A stretch of DNA of 54,624 nucleotides from Anaerolineaceae bacterium (GTDB lineage: Bacteria > Chloroflexota > Anaerolineae > Anaerolineales > Villigracilaceae), in the NCBI GenBank assembly GCA_009772985.1, contig WOUS01000013.1, positions 1-54,624 of the forward strand. Reading direction: 5' to 3'. The notes beneath the pieces are model-generated. The model saw only the letters and a list, made by a program, of their open reading frames with translations. It searched no databases and was not told the DNA's origin. The position numbers and the translations under genes are program-made. Each line of letters starts with the position of its first letter. The first letter of the stretch is position 1. This document shows positions 1 to 7,837 of this stretch, one piece after another.

Positions 1-94
1 ATTCGGCAGCTCCAAGGATTCGGTTTCGTGGTGGAAACCTAATTTACTCGGTTTTGCTCGCCGATCAACACCTTTTTACGAAACTGTCAGGTGG

Positions 95-931
95 CTAGTT
101 ATTACCTAAAGGATGTTTGCTTGCAAATATCAAGCGATATAGTGGAGCGTTTTTTTGAGTATTGCGTATTAGGGGTTCACGAGCTATTTCATCACTATCT
201 TTTATCACAACATACCCCAAATCACTGAGTTTCGATTTGTAATAATCAATCAGTGCTCGATGAATACCAATGCTCTCTCTTCTGTTTAGCGCTGTCTTAT
301 AAACATCGCGCCATTTTCTATCACCGAAAAACTTGTCAACAATTGTGTCTTTTTCGGTTGCATAGCATTTATCCAAATTTCTTGTTAAGCCGTTCTGGGA
401 ATAATGGATTATTAGATCCATCCTATTCATTTTTGCTAATTGGGCAACGGTTTCCCATTCAAGTTCAAGTCCCTCAGGATCCAGAAACGCCAGATTTAAG
501 CAAGGCAGGATTCCGCTTATATATTGCTTGTCGAACCTCCGTATATCGGCAATTACATCGTTGACTTTGCTATTAGCGTCTCCAACCAAGAAGTGAATGT
601 TTGCTTGGGAGACTGCACAATTAGCCGCTCGTTGTTGTAACGTATCAATATTTGCTTGGTCTAAGTCGCCAAAATAGTAATCTGTAAATGGGTATTGCGT
701 TTGTAGGGATATTAGTGGGGAACCGAGTAAGTGCTCATTAGTGTCGCGAATAACACATTTTCCAGGGCCAGAGAATAAATCGATAAAGATTCTCCGCCTC
801 CAGTTTTTTCCCCTCATAGCAACTTCAAACACATCAATATATCGTTTGACATAGAATAATTTCTCTTTTACCCACTCACCGGAATCTCTAGCGGGTAAGC
901 CATCAGCAATGGGCAATAAATAATCGTTCAT
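95..931 (-). CDS. tcmP: Three-Cys-motif partner protein, TcmP family
   Basis: A 278-residue protein of the TcmP family. Visible marks are FIDLFSGPGK near residue 50, an acidic GDLDQAN strand and FLDPEGLEL in the middle; this layout resembles a Rossmann methyltransferase-like fold, but the biochemical role of the family is not established. TcmP genes usually sit beside a gene for a three-cysteine protein related to phage Gp37/Gp68 (DUF5131); none is intact here and the window edge lies 94 bases downstream. The ATG at 931 follows a GGAGG and overlaps by ATGA the stop of an upstream reading frame that is now only a fragment. Base composition is clearly lower in GC than the rest of the window, which points to lateral transfer. 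Confidence 0.8.
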   Translation of the reverse strand: MNDYLLPIADGLPARDSGEWVKEKLFYVKRYIDVFEVAMRGKNWRRRIFIDLFSGPGKCVIRDTNEHLLGSPLISLQTQYPFTDYYFGDLDQANIDTLQQRAANCAVSQANIHFLVGDANSKVNDVIADIRRFDKQYISGILPCLNLAFLDPEGLELEWETVAQLAKMNRMDLIIHYSQNGLTRNLDKCYATEKDTIVDKFFGDRKWRDVYKTALNRRESIGIHRALIDYYKSKLSDLGYVVIKDSDEIAREPLIRNTQKNAPLYRLIFASKHPLGNN

Positions 932-1118
932 ACTCCCTCCAATCTTGACAGTTTTCTATCCAAATAATCCCTCAAATGTCGGCTTCTTATCGGGTGGAGC
1001 GATTTGTACAGAACTTGGCCTCGATCTGGCGGATGCGTTTGCTCATCAAAAAGAAGTATAGCATTCTGCCTCCGCACTGTCCACTGAGTTACATTGGTAA
1101 ACTCTGCCAGTAAACGGC
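928..1118 (-). pseudogene. Remnant of a gene once coupled to tcmP
   Basis: An open frame ends at 928 with a TGA that overlaps the tcmP ATG (ATGA), the geometry of a translationally coupled pair. Only about 60 codons lie in AT-rich sequence; further upstream the frame runs into the antisense-free end of the MBL hydrolase gene, where it is a shadow. The peptide ends YKSLHPIRSRHLRDYLDRK and has no motif I recognise. I read it as the 3-prime stub of a gene whose front was lost when the block joined the MBL gene. No start codon can be defended. Confidence 0.35.
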
Positions 1119-1769
1119 CTACAGCGAAGATAAATCGCCGCCCACAAACGGATTGGATACCTTCTCCTCCCCCACCGTCGTCTCCGGATCGTGGCCGGAC
1201 AGGATGCGCGTGGCGTCGGGCAGGGTGAAGACGTGGGCGCGGATGCTGGCGATCAGCGTGCTTGTGCTGCCGCCGGGCAGGTCGGTGCGGCCGACGGAAC
1301 CCTGGAAGATCAGGTCGCCGCTGAACAGGACGCCCGCCGAAGCGCAGTAGAACGCGCAATGGCCGGGCGTATGCCCCGGCGTGTGCCGCACCTCGAAGGT
1401 CAGGCCGCCCAGGTTGAGGGTGCGGGCCGAGGCGAGGTCCACGGAGGGGGCCGGGCCTTTGTCAATTCTGAAGCCGAACAGCGCGCCGCCTCCGCCCATC
1501 TGCCAGAGAAAGTGGTCGGCGGAATGCAATGCCACGGAAGGAGTCGGGGTGAGGGAGCGCGCCAGTTCCGCCGCGCCGCCGAAATGGTCGAAGTGGGCGT
1601 GCGTGTACCAGAGTTGACCAATCTGCCAGTCCCGCTTTTTGGCTTCGGCCAGGATCACGTCGCCGTCCCAGGCCGGGTCAATGACCGCCGCCGCGCCGGT
1701 TTCCGAATCGGCGAACAGGTAGGCGTTGGTGGCAACCGGCCCGAGGGTGAGGGTGACGATTGCGAGCAT
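1119..1769 (-). CDS. MBL-fold metallohydrolase (glyoxalase II-like)
   Basis: A 216-residue metallo-beta-lactamase fold hydrolase of the small YcbL/glyoxalase II-like group. The metal site is complete: THAHFDH at residues 56-62, a second His in HTPGHTPGH, Asp in FSGDLIF and a late His in SGHDPET. Such proteins hydrolyse thioesters or related esters with one or two metal ions; the substrate cannot be read from sequence. Its ATG at 1769 shares a base with the TGA of the MFS gene upstream (TGATG), so it is the last gene of a three-gene operon with the alpha/beta hydrolase and transporter. A detoxification role is plausible but inferred. Confidence 0.88.
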   Translation of the reverse strand: MLAIVTLTLGPVATNAYLFADSETGAAAVIDPAWDGDVILAEAKKRDWQIGQLWYTHAHFDHFGGAAELARSLTPTPSVALHSADHFLWQMGGGGALFGFRIDKGPAPSVDLASARTLNLGGLTFEVRHTPGHTPGHCAFYCASAGVLFSGDLIFQGSVGRTDLPGGSTSTLIASIRAHVFTLPDATRILSGHDPETTVGEEKVSNPFVGGDLSSL

Positions 1770-2923
1770 CAGGATTCCAGCGTGCGGACTTCGGGCGCGG
1801 CGCCGCCCGCATGATCGCGCGGGGCGAAGGCAATGCCGACCGCGAGCGTGACCGCCAGCAGCCCGAGCGCGGCCGGGTAGACCAGCGCCGGGTCACGCGT
1901 ATACAGCAAACCGGCCAGCAGCGGCGCGAGCGCCAGCGCCAGCGCGTTGAACGTCTCGGCGATGCCGTAGGCGATGCCCATCTGCGCCGAATGGATGAGC
2001 GACCGCACCTGCGCGAAGATGAACGGGCGCGCCGCGCGGTACCCGCCGAGGATGAAATAGCCGGCCGCGTACCACTCCAGCCCGGCGCCGCGCCAGATGA
2101 GCAGGGAGAATGCCATCACGCACAACTGGACCAGCGCCAGCCCCAGCCGGGCGGAAAACTGTCCGAGCAGGAGGTTGAGCAGCGCATTGCCCAGCCCGTT
2201 GACTGAACCGAGCAGGCCGATGGCGCTCAGCGACAACTGGCGTTCGTTTTCCAGGAAACGGGCGGTGAACGGCTGGGGCAGATAGGAGGCGAACATCACC
2301 ACGAAGATGATCCCGAGGAAGCCGACAAAACGCGTGTTGGTCAGGAGTTTTGCCGGGGGTGAAGAGGGATCGTGGCGGTCGGTCGGCTGGGACCTGAGGA
2401 AGAACAGGACGGCGGTCGAGATGACGAACAGGCCACCGGCGATGAAGTAGACCGTCCGCAGGCCGACGTGGTCGCCGATCCAGCCGCCGGCAAGCGGTCC
2501 GATCACCGCCCCAAAGTTGAACGCGGCCGACATGAATGTCATCGCCCGCGCCGGAGCCAGTTTGCCGCGCGCCGCGGTCACGTAGGAATTCAACGGCGAG
2601 GAGACGAAGGCCGTCAGTCCGTAGAGCAGCATCCCGACGATGAAGGCAGGCAGGGTGCGGGCGAGGGCCATCACCCAGGTGGCGAGCAGGCCCGAGGTCC
2701 AGGCGGCGATGAGCAGGGGCTTGCGGCCAATGCGGTCGGCCAGGTAGCCGGCCGGGACGTGCGCCACCATCATCGCCAATCCGAACGCGCTGAAAACTCC
2801 GGCGATGGTCATCGTGTCCGCGCCGAGTTCCGCCAGGTAGATGGGCTGGAAAAAGAAGAACAGCCCCTCGCCAATCCCCCAGGTGAAGAGGGAGACGAAG
2901 AGCAGGATGAGATCGAGGCTCAT
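1769..2923 (-). CDS. MFS transporter
   Basis: A 384-residue major facilitator with about 12 hydrophobic segments. The motif A signature GYLADRIGRKPLL lies in the loop after the second helix, followed by a typical central break near the polar stretch TDRHDPSSPP. A longer frame opens upstream, but the ATG at 2923 is preferred because it overlaps the upstream stop as ATGA and the protein then starts directly with a hydrophobic segment (MSLDLILLF). The long basic, Gly/Arg-rich extension in the longer frame is just the opposite frame of the neighbour. The substrate is unknown; motif A and the proton-driven family suggest export of a small molecule. Confidence 0.88.
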   Translation of the reverse strand: MSLDLILLFVSLFTWGIGEGLFFFFQPIYLAELGADTMTIAGVFSAFGLAMMVAHVPAGYLADRIGRKPLLIAAWTSGLLATWVMALARTLPAFIVGMLLYGLTAFVSSPLNSYVTAARGKLAPARAMTFMSAAFNFGAVIGPLAGGWIGDHVGLRTVYFIAGGLFVISTAVLFFLRSQPTDRHDPSSPPAKLLTNTRFVGFLGIIFVVMFASYLPQPFTARFLENERQLSLSAIGLLGSVNGLGNALLNLLLGQFSARLGLALVQLCVMAFSLLIWRGAGLEWYAAGYFILGGYRAARPFIFAQVRSLIHSAQMGIAYGIAETFNALALALAPLLAGLLYTRDPALVYPAALGLLAVTLAVGIAFAPRDHAGGAAPEVRTLES

Positions 2924-3699
2924 TGACGGGATACCCGCTGGATGAATTCGGCGGCGGCCTGGAAGACCTGGTGGCGGGTCGGCTCCTCGGTGATGACGTG
3001 CCCCCCGCCTTCGACCCACAACATGTGCTTGTCGGCGCTGCCAAGGCCGGCATGGATTTTCTCCATGCTGTCACGGATCACATAGATGTCATTGCGCGAG
3101 TGGATGAGCAGCACCGGGCACGTGACCTGCGGCAGCGAGGCGCACATCGCCTCCAGCAGTTCGTTCAGTTCGCCCGCCGAGCGCACCGGGTTCTTCGGGT
3201 AGGAGACGTGCTGTTTGAACGCGTCCATGTCGAACCAGCCTTCGCCGGGCGCGCCTTTTCCTTTGGGCATGTACGGGACGAACCAGGAGAGGAGGCGGGT
3301 GAAACGCAGGAGCGGATTGCGAGGCAACTGGCAGGGCGTGGACATGGCGACCACGCCCCGGACCGGGAACCTGCCCGCCATCGTCAGCGACAGCGCCCCG
3401 CCCATCGAAAGGCCGAGCAGGAAGACCTGGTCGGTGCAGGAACGCAGCAGGTTGTAACCGTCTTCCACCGAGAGCAGCCAATCCTGCCAGCGTGAGCGGA
3501 TCATGTCTTCGGGTTTGGTGGCGTGGCCATTCAGCCGGATGCCGCAGACGGTGTAGCCCTGCGCGTTCAGGTACTCGCCCAGCCAGCGCATTTCCTTCGG
3601 CGCGCCGGTGAATCCGTGCGTGACGAGACAGCCGATTTTGGCATTTTTCCCGGAGCCGGGGAAGAAGAACGGTTCAGCAGTGGGGATGGTTTGGGGCAT
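2920..3699 (-). CDS. Alpha/beta hydrolase, carboxylesterase/monoacylglycerol lipase type
   Basis: A 259-residue serine hydrolase. The oxyanion-hole strand VTHGFTG is at residues 27-32, the nucleophile elbow GLSMG places Ser98, and the C-terminal half supplies Asp205 (HSRNDIYV) and His234 (GGGHVIT). The size and motifs fit the Est30/monoacylglycerol lipase group that acts on short acyl esters. A GAGG lies upstream of the ATG at 3699. It is the first gene of the operon that continues into the MFS and MBL genes through overlapping stops and starts, suggesting the three proteins handle one compound or class. Confidence 0.88.
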   Translation of the reverse strand: MPQTIPTAEPFFFPGSGKNAKIGCLVTHGFTGAPKEMRWLGEYLNAQGYTVCGIRLNGHATKPEDMIRSRWQDWLLSVEDGYNLLRSCTDQVFLLGLSMGGALSLTMAGRFPVRGVVAMSTPCQLPRNPLLRFTRLLSWFVPYMPKGKGAPGEGWFDMDAFKQHVSYPKNPVRSAGELNELLEAMCASLPQVTCPVLLIHSRNDIYVIRDSMEKIHAGLGSADKHMLWVEGGGHVITEEPTRHQVFQAAAEFIQRVSRQ

Positions 3700-3768
3700 A
3701 TGCGCCTCGCGGGGAAATTTTGTGATGGGTGCGACAGGCAGATTATAACCCCGCTTTGACGCCGCCGT

Positions 3769-4359
3769 TCAGTGCGCCGCTCCGTCCTCGTGCGGGACCA
3801 GCGCCACCTTCCGCAGTCCGAGCGTCCAGGGCGGGAGCAGGCGGGCAATCTGCCAGTAAACGGGGCAGTCGTGGTCGTGCGCGCCCGGCAGGTAGCCAGT
3901 GGACACCAGAAACTCGCGCACGATCTCCCCGCCGGTGAAGACGAACGTCTTCTTGAAGAGTTGCGTCCACTCCTCCAGCGAGAGCGGATGGTGCGCGTCC
4001 AGCCAGCCTTTGAACGAACCGAACTCGCCGCGCAGACCCTGGATGCGGCGCGCGTTCTCGACCGCCGCGTGCACCTTGAGCCGGTTGCGGATCACCCCGG
4101 CATCTGCCAGTAGACGGGCCGCGTCCGCCTCGCCGTAGGCCGCCACCGTGTCCACGTCGAAGCCGTTGTAGGCGCGCCGGAACCCGGGGGCGCGGCGCAG
4201 GATCAGGGTCCAGGAGAGGCCCGCCTGGTTGACTTCCAGCATGAGCCGCTCGAACAGCGCGGCGTCGTCCGTCAGCGGGAATCCGTACTGCGTGTCGTGG
4301 TACTTCTTGTTGAGCGTGTCTTCCGGGTGGCCGCGGATGGTTTCGCAATAACTGGTCAT
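3769..4359 (-). CDS. tag: DNA-3-methyladenine glycosylase I
   Basis: A 196-residue TagI-type glycosylase that removes 3-methyladenine from DNA in base excision repair. The family's structural zinc ligands are all visible: Cys5 and His21 (YHDTQYG) at the N-terminus and the His and Cys of HDHDCPVY near the C-terminus. The substrate-pocket stretch FERLMLEVNQAGLSW is conserved. I chose the ATG at 4359, not the one six codons earlier, because it overlaps the stop of the upstream gene as ATGA and puts Cys5 at its usual place. It ends an overlapping operon with an aminotransferase and a small CxxC protein; the functional link is unclear. Confidence 0.93.
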   Translation of the reverse strand: MTSYCETIRGHPEDTLNKKYHDTQYGFPLTDDAALFERLMLEVNQAGLSWTLILRRAPGFRRAYNGFDVDTVAAYGEADAARLLADAGVIRNRLKVHAAVENARRIQGLRGEFGSFKGWLDAHHPLSLEEWTQLFKKTFVFTGGEIVREFLVSTGYLPGAHDHDCPVYWQIARLLPPWTLGLRKVALVPHEDGAAH

Positions 4360-4709
4360 CCCGCCTCCTTCAGGCACGCATCCACGAAAGCGGCCAGTTC
4401 GTCATCGGGCGGCGTATCGTGGTCACGCGCCTGGTGAATGACCAGTTCTAGGAATTTGATCTGGGCGTTGCGACGCGGGTCTTCCAGTTCGTGGAGGATG
4501 TCGGTGTCCCGTTTTCCGCACAACGGGCAATGGTACAGGTGACGCATGGGCATCGAGTAGAGGAAGGGTCTCTTTTCCTGACGGCGCTGCTGGCGCAGAG
4601 TCTTCTGGACCTGATAACATTGGAGAGCATCCTGCTGGCGGGCGAGGTCCAGCAGGTGGGGAATCTGGTCGAGGCGGAAGAGAAATTCTTCGGCGTTCAT
4701 GTCAGTCAT
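4356..4709 (-). CDS. Small CxxC protein of unknown function
   Basis: A 117-residue protein that I cannot place in a family. It has an N-terminal helical stretch rich in Leu/Gln, then HCPLCGKRD (His60, Cys61, Cys64) and a C-terminal helix with two more His residues (LVIHQARDH), which could together hold a zinc ion. The ATG at 4709 is preferred over the one at 4700 because a GGAGG lies about ten bases upstream. It overlaps the aminotransferase in front and tag behind, so the three are almost surely co-translated; the pairing hints at nucleic-acid or protein binding but nothing more. Confidence 0.75.
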   Translation of the reverse strand: MTDMNAEEFLFRLDQIPHLLDLARQQDALQCYQVQKTLRQQRRQEKRPFLYSMPMRHLYHCPLCGKRDTDILHELEDPRRNAQIKFLELVIHQARDHDTPPDDELAAFVDACLKEAG

Positions 4710-5808
4710 TCAGGAATTCCTCCAGCCTTGCCAGCGCTTCGGGCATGTTCTTGCGCGCGAAGCCGATGCGGAAATGGTTCCCCGGGTGGTCGTACATCGT
4801 GCCGGGCAGGAGCAGGACGCCAGCCGCTGTGACCAGCCGGTGGCAGAACTGCTCGACATCCTCCCCGGCCAGGTGCGGGAACGCGATCGGACCGGCAGCC
4901 GGGCGCACCCACTCGAACCGGTCGGCGTGCGCGGCAAAGAACGCGTCCAACAGGGACAGGTTGCCGCGGATGATCTGGAGGTTCCGTTCGACCAACTTTT
5001 CGCGGTGCCGGAGCGCTAGTTCGGACAGGTACTCGCTCGGCGCGCTGCTACAGATGGTGGTGTAGTCCTTGAGCGCGGCCATGCGCGCGTAGACCGAGGC
5101 GTTGCGCGTGGCGACCCAGCCGATGCGCAGTCCGGCCAGCCCGTAGGATTTCGACATTACGCCCAGCGAGACCGCCTCCGGGTTGATCTCACACGCCGAG
5201 GGGAGCCGGTCGGCGGGATCGTATTCGAGGTCGCGGTAGACTTCGTCGGAGAAGAGCAAAATGCCGCGTTCCTGGCAAAGCGCGTTCAAGGCGAGGAAGC
5301 CGGGAGGCGGCATCAGGTAGCCGGTCGGATTGTGCGGCGTGTTGACGATAACGAGGCGGGTGTTCGGGCGAAGGTCCCGCTTGAGTTCGTCCAGGTCGGG
5401 CGCCCAGCCGCTTTCGGCGCGCGCTTCCCAGAAGGTCACGTCACAGCCGATGCTTCTGGCGATTTCAAACAGCGACTGGTAGCACGGCCAATGGACGATG
5501 ACGTGGTCGCCGGGTGTCAGCGCGGCGTGCATGAACAGGAAAATGGCTTCCTCCGCGCCGCTGTGGACCAGCACCTGCTCCGGCGCGATGCCGGTGTAGA
5601 TGCGGCTGATCTCGGCGCGCAGCGACGGCGCGCCGAGCGACTCGGTGTAGCCCAGCCAGTGGCGTTTCAGGCCCTCGTCCGCGCCCGGCTCCAGCACCAG
5701 CAGGTCGGCCACCGCGAGCGACTCGCAGTCCGAACTGCACAGCAGGTATTTCGCGCTGAATTCGTAGCGGGCGAAGTAACGTTCAAGTTTGAAGGGGGTG
5801 AGGGGCAT
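4702..5808 (-). CDS. PLP-dependent aminotransferase, class I/II
   Basis: A 368-residue fold-type I aminotransferase. Recognisable pieces are the substrate-side Tyr in YTESLGAPSLR, the cofactor-binding Asn/Pro stretch NTPHNPTGY, the Asp and Tyr of SDEVYRDLEY, the Schiff-base Lys in MSKSYGLAGLRIGW and a C-terminal Arg in NHFRIGF. The class covers aspartate, aromatic and alanine aminotransferases, and also C-S lyases; the specificity is not clear. It is the first gene of the operon with the CxxC protein and tag. The intergenic region upstream (5809-5913) carries a GGGCGGAC palindrome, so a separate promoter there is likely. Confidence 0.9.
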   Translation of the reverse strand: MPLTPFKLERYFARYEFSAKYLLCSSDCESLAVADLLVLEPGADEGLKRHWLGYTESLGAPSLRAEISRIYTGIAPEQVLVHSGAEEAIFLFMHAALTPGDHVIVHWPCYQSLFEIARSIGCDVTFWEARAESGWAPDLDELKRDLRPNTRLVIVNTPHNPTGYLMPPPGFLALNALCQERGILLFSDEVYRDLEYDPADRLPSACEINPEAVSLGVMSKSYGLAGLRIGWVATRNASVYARMAALKDYTTICSSAPSEYLSELALRHREKLVERNLQIIRGNLSLLDAFFAAHADRFEWVRPAAGPIAFPHLAGEDVEQFCHRLVTAAGVLLLPGTMYDHPGNHFRIGFARKNMPEALARLEEFLND

Positions 5809-5833
5809 GGACAGTTCTCATTCCATCAACAAA

Positions 5834-5859
5834 GGGCGGACACGCAGGTCCGCCCCTAC
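5834..5859. repeat. GTAGG-type palindrome, half element
   Basis: GGGCGGAC at 5834-5841 pairs with GTCCGCCC at 5848-5855 around the loop ACGCAG, followed by the CTAC terminus. The same stem recurs at 6581 and 13326, with variants elsewhere. Confidence 0.85.
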
Positions 5860-5913
5860 AGGATTACCCAACGGCGCAGATTTCGCGCGGCATATTGCTC
5901 AAACAATCCGCGC

Positions 5914-6270
5914 TCACTTTGCCTCGCGCGGCTCCAATACCAGCCGGATTCCTTCTAGGATTTCCCGCACACGCCGTGGGGGAATTGTGCCAACGTATTC
6001 ATCCAATTGGGTTTTGTCTACTGTGAAAATTTGGGAAACATTGACTACACTGTCTTTTGGCAGGCGAGTCTCTTCTTTGCTCAGTAAAATATTCCCCGGC
6101 GAATCCACACGTTTGAGGACGGATGTCAGGACACAGACAACCACGGTACGGAGACGGCTCTGGTTGAGCAGGCTGTTTTGCACAATAACGTGCGGGTGCC
6201 GGTAGCCTGGTTCTGAACCTGAAGGATCGCCCAAATCAACCCAGTAGATGTCACCCTGATGAATTACCAT
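5914..6270 (-). CDS. MazF/PemK-family toxin (mRNA interferase)
   Basis: A 118-residue PemK/MazF protein. It opens with the family start GDIYWVDLGDPSGSEPG, including the Arg/Pro loop GYRHPHVIVQ that forms part of the active site, and continues with the beta-barrel stretch VVVCVLTS. Proteins of this family cleave single-stranded RNA, usually at short motifs; the target motif cannot be predicted. It overlaps the upstream antitoxin by seven bases, which is the usual toxin-antitoxin arrangement. The length is typical and no inactivating change is visible. Confidence 0.92.
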   Translation of the reverse strand: MVIHQGDIYWVDLGDPSGSEPGYRHPHVIVQNSLLNQSRLRTVVVCVLTSVLKRVDSPGNILLSKEETRLPKDSVVNVSQIFTVDKTQLDEYVGTIPPRRVREILEGIRLVLEPREAK

Positions 6271-6518
6271 TCCCCCTCCACCATTTTGCGATGCAACTTC
6301 CTGGTTTTTTCTAAATAGACCTGTTCGGCAGGGTCGGGTTCACCGGCGTAGGCCGCGTTGAATTTTTCCAACAGTTCGCGGTTCTGCTGGCGCTTGATAT
6401 ATTCCTCCAGCGCCAACACGAACAGGCGGCTGCGCGGCATTTTCATCTGGCGGGCAAGGTTGTCCGCCTCTTCAAAAAGGGACTTTTGCACGGAAATGGC
6501 AGTCTTTACGTATTCCAT
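6264..6518 (-). CDS. Antitoxin of the MazF/PemK pair, ribbon-helix-helix type
   Basis: An 84-residue protein with an N-terminal ribbon-helix-helix-like part (VKTAISVQKSLFEEADNLAR, then helices to about residue 45) that should dimerise and bind DNA, and an acidic C-terminal tail (GEPDPAEQVYLEKTRKL) that should wrap the toxin. The ATG at 6518 lies just downstream of three TTATAC-type half-sites, so the pair is probably autorepressed. The Shine-Dalgarno (AAAGG) overlaps the operator-proximal half-site. Confidence 0.88.
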   Translation of the reverse strand: MEYVKTAISVQKSLFEEADNLARQMKMPRSRLFVLALEEYIKRQQNRELLEKFNAAYAGEPDPAEQVYLEKTRKLHRKMVEGEW

Positions 6519-6522
6519 CTGG

Positions 6523-6551
6523 TTATACCTTTCGTTATACCGTTAGTATAA
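6523..6551 (-). promoter_or_regulatory. Operator with three half-sites in front of the toxin-antitoxin operon
   Basis: Half-sites TTATAC at 6523-6528, TTATAC at 6535-6540 and GTATAA at 6546-6551. The last two form a perfect inverted repeat around CGTTA, and the first repeats the second with a 12-base period. The block sits 5-33 bases upstream of the antitoxin ATG and contains -10-like sequence, which fits autorepression by a ribbon-helix-helix antitoxin. Confidence 0.75.
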
Positions 6552-6580
6552 TCCTTCTTGCTCGCCAATGCAAGAAAAAA

Positions 6581-6630
6581 GGGCGGACACGACAGGTCCG
6601 CCCCTACCCATTCACTATTCACCATTACCC
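6581..6630. repeat. Palindrome joined to an ATTCAC heptamer repeat
   Basis: GGGCGGAC (6581-6588) and GTCCGCCC (6596-6603) form a hairpin ending in CCTAC at 6607. It runs straight into the degenerate heptamer array ATTCACT ATTCACC ATTACCC. This lies between the toxin-antitoxin promoter and the 3-prime end of the M24 gene. Confidence 0.8.
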
Positions 6631-7737
6631 AACCCGCCTCAACCCGCGCTCCATATCGCTCAAGCACTCCGCGCCATCTTCCGTGATGACCACGTTATCT
6701 TCGATCCGCACACCGTTGCGCTCCGGCAGGTAGATGCCCGGCTCGACCGTGTACGCCATGCCCGGCTCCAGCAGTTGCTGATTGTCGCCGCGCATGTACG
6801 GGTCTTCGTGGCCCTCCATGCCGATGCCGTGACCGGTGCGGTGCGTGAAATACTGCCCGTACCCGGCTTGCTCGATGACCGTCCGCGCGGCGATGTCCAC
6901 CGCCGCGCAGGGAGCGCCGGGCCTGCCCGCCGCCCGTCCGGCCGCGTTGGCCTCCTGCACAATCTGGTGAATCTTGCGGCACTCCTCGTCCACGTCGCCC
7001 ACCGCGAAGGTGCGCGTCAGGTCGGAGACGTAGCCGTCCACCGCCGCGCCCCAGTCCACCACCAGCAGGTCGCCGGGGCGAATTTTCCGATCAGAGAGCG
7101 AGGCGTGCGGGTTAGCCGCGTTCGGCCCGCCGGAGACGATCGGGGCGAACGGCATCTCGGACTGCGATCCGTGCCGCAGCAACTGGACCACCAACTCGCC
7201 GGCGATCTCTTTTTCGGTCATGCCAATCCTGATGAGCGGGATGGTCGCCTCCAGCGCGGATTGGGCAATCTGCACTGCCTTGCGCATCGCCGCGACCTCG
7301 TCCGCATCCTTGCGGACCCGGAGCCGGCTGACCACGTCCGAGGCGTCGGGGAAGTCCGGGCGACGGGACATCGCCCCTACAGCCGCTTCGATGTAACGAA
7401 ACTCCAGCAGCCGCATCTGGCGCGGCTCCACGCCGACGCGTTTCCTGTCCAGCCCCAGCGACTGCACCGCCTGGCGGAAGACGCCGTCCCACTCGGCAGG
7501 GTTCTCAGAATACGGGAAAGCCCGCACCGGCATCCCCTTCACCTTGAGCATCTCCAGTTCGGGCAGGATGATGACCGGTTCGTGGTCCGCGGTAAAGATG
7601 GCCGCCACCGGCCGCTCGGACAGGTGGAAATGCAAGCCGGTCAGATAGACCAGGCTGGGGCCGGCGTTCAGGACGAGCGCGTCCAGGTTGGATGCTTGGA
7701 GAGATACGGAAAGTTTGGAAAGACGGGGTAAAGTCAT
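6625..7737 (-). CDS. M24 metallopeptidase (Xaa-Pro aminopeptidase-like)
   Basis: A 370-residue protein with an N-terminal creatinase-type domain and a C-terminal pita-bread catalytic domain. The five metal ligands are present: Asp in LVVDWGAA, Asp in VSDLTRTF, His in TGHGIGMEGH, Glu in VEPGIYLP and Glu in GVRIEDNVV. Family members remove an N-terminal residue before proline using two metal ions in the cytoplasm. The stretch VGAMSRRPDFP is encoded by a small GTAGGGGCGA palindrome (7358-7380) sitting in frame between the two domains and looks like an insertion. The ATG at 7737 gives the normal family length. Confidence 0.9.
   Translation of the reverse strand: MTLPRLSKLSVSLQASNLDALVLNAGPSLVYLTGLHFHLSERPVAAIFTADHEPVIILPELEMLKVKGMPVRAFPYSENPAEWDGVFRQAVQSLGLDRKRVGVEPRQMRLLEFRYIEAAVGAMSRRPDFPDASDVVSRLRVRKDADEVAAMRKAVQIAQSALEATIPLIRIGMTEKEIAGELVVQLLRHGSQSEMPFAPIVSGGPNAANPHASLSDRKIRPGDLLVVDWGAAVDGYVSDLTRTFAVGDVDEECRKIHQIVQEANAAGRAAGRPGAPCAAVDIAARTVIEQAGYGQYFTHRTGHGIGMEGHEDPYMRGDNQQLLEPGMAYTVEPGIYLPERNGVRIEDNVVITEDGAECLSDMERGLRRVG
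7358..7380 (-). repeat. In-frame GTAGG palindrome inside the M24 gene
   Basis: GGGCGA at 7358-7363 pairs with TCGCCC at 7371-7376 and the element ends in CCTAC at 7380. On the coding strand it begins GTAGGGGCGA and is read as VGAMSRRP without breaking the frame. It shares its CCCCTAC end with the intergenic copies. Confidence 0.7.
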
Positions 7738-7757
7738 AGGGTTCTCCAGGTTATTGA

Positions 7758-7837
7758 GAAGTGAATAGTGAATGGATCATGGCGAACAGCCTGCGCGGTA
7801 AATTCCCCATTCACCATTCCCTATTCACCATGATCCG
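7758..7837. repeat. ATTCACC heptamer repeat with inverted arms
   Basis: A left arm of GTGAATAGTGAATGGATCATGG type faces a right arm of CCATTCACC / ATTCCCT / ATTCACCATGATCC type, so the block can fold on itself. The right arm overlaps the 3-prime end of the SDR gene and supplies its last codons (DHGE) and its TAG stop at 7821-7823. Confidence 0.75.
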
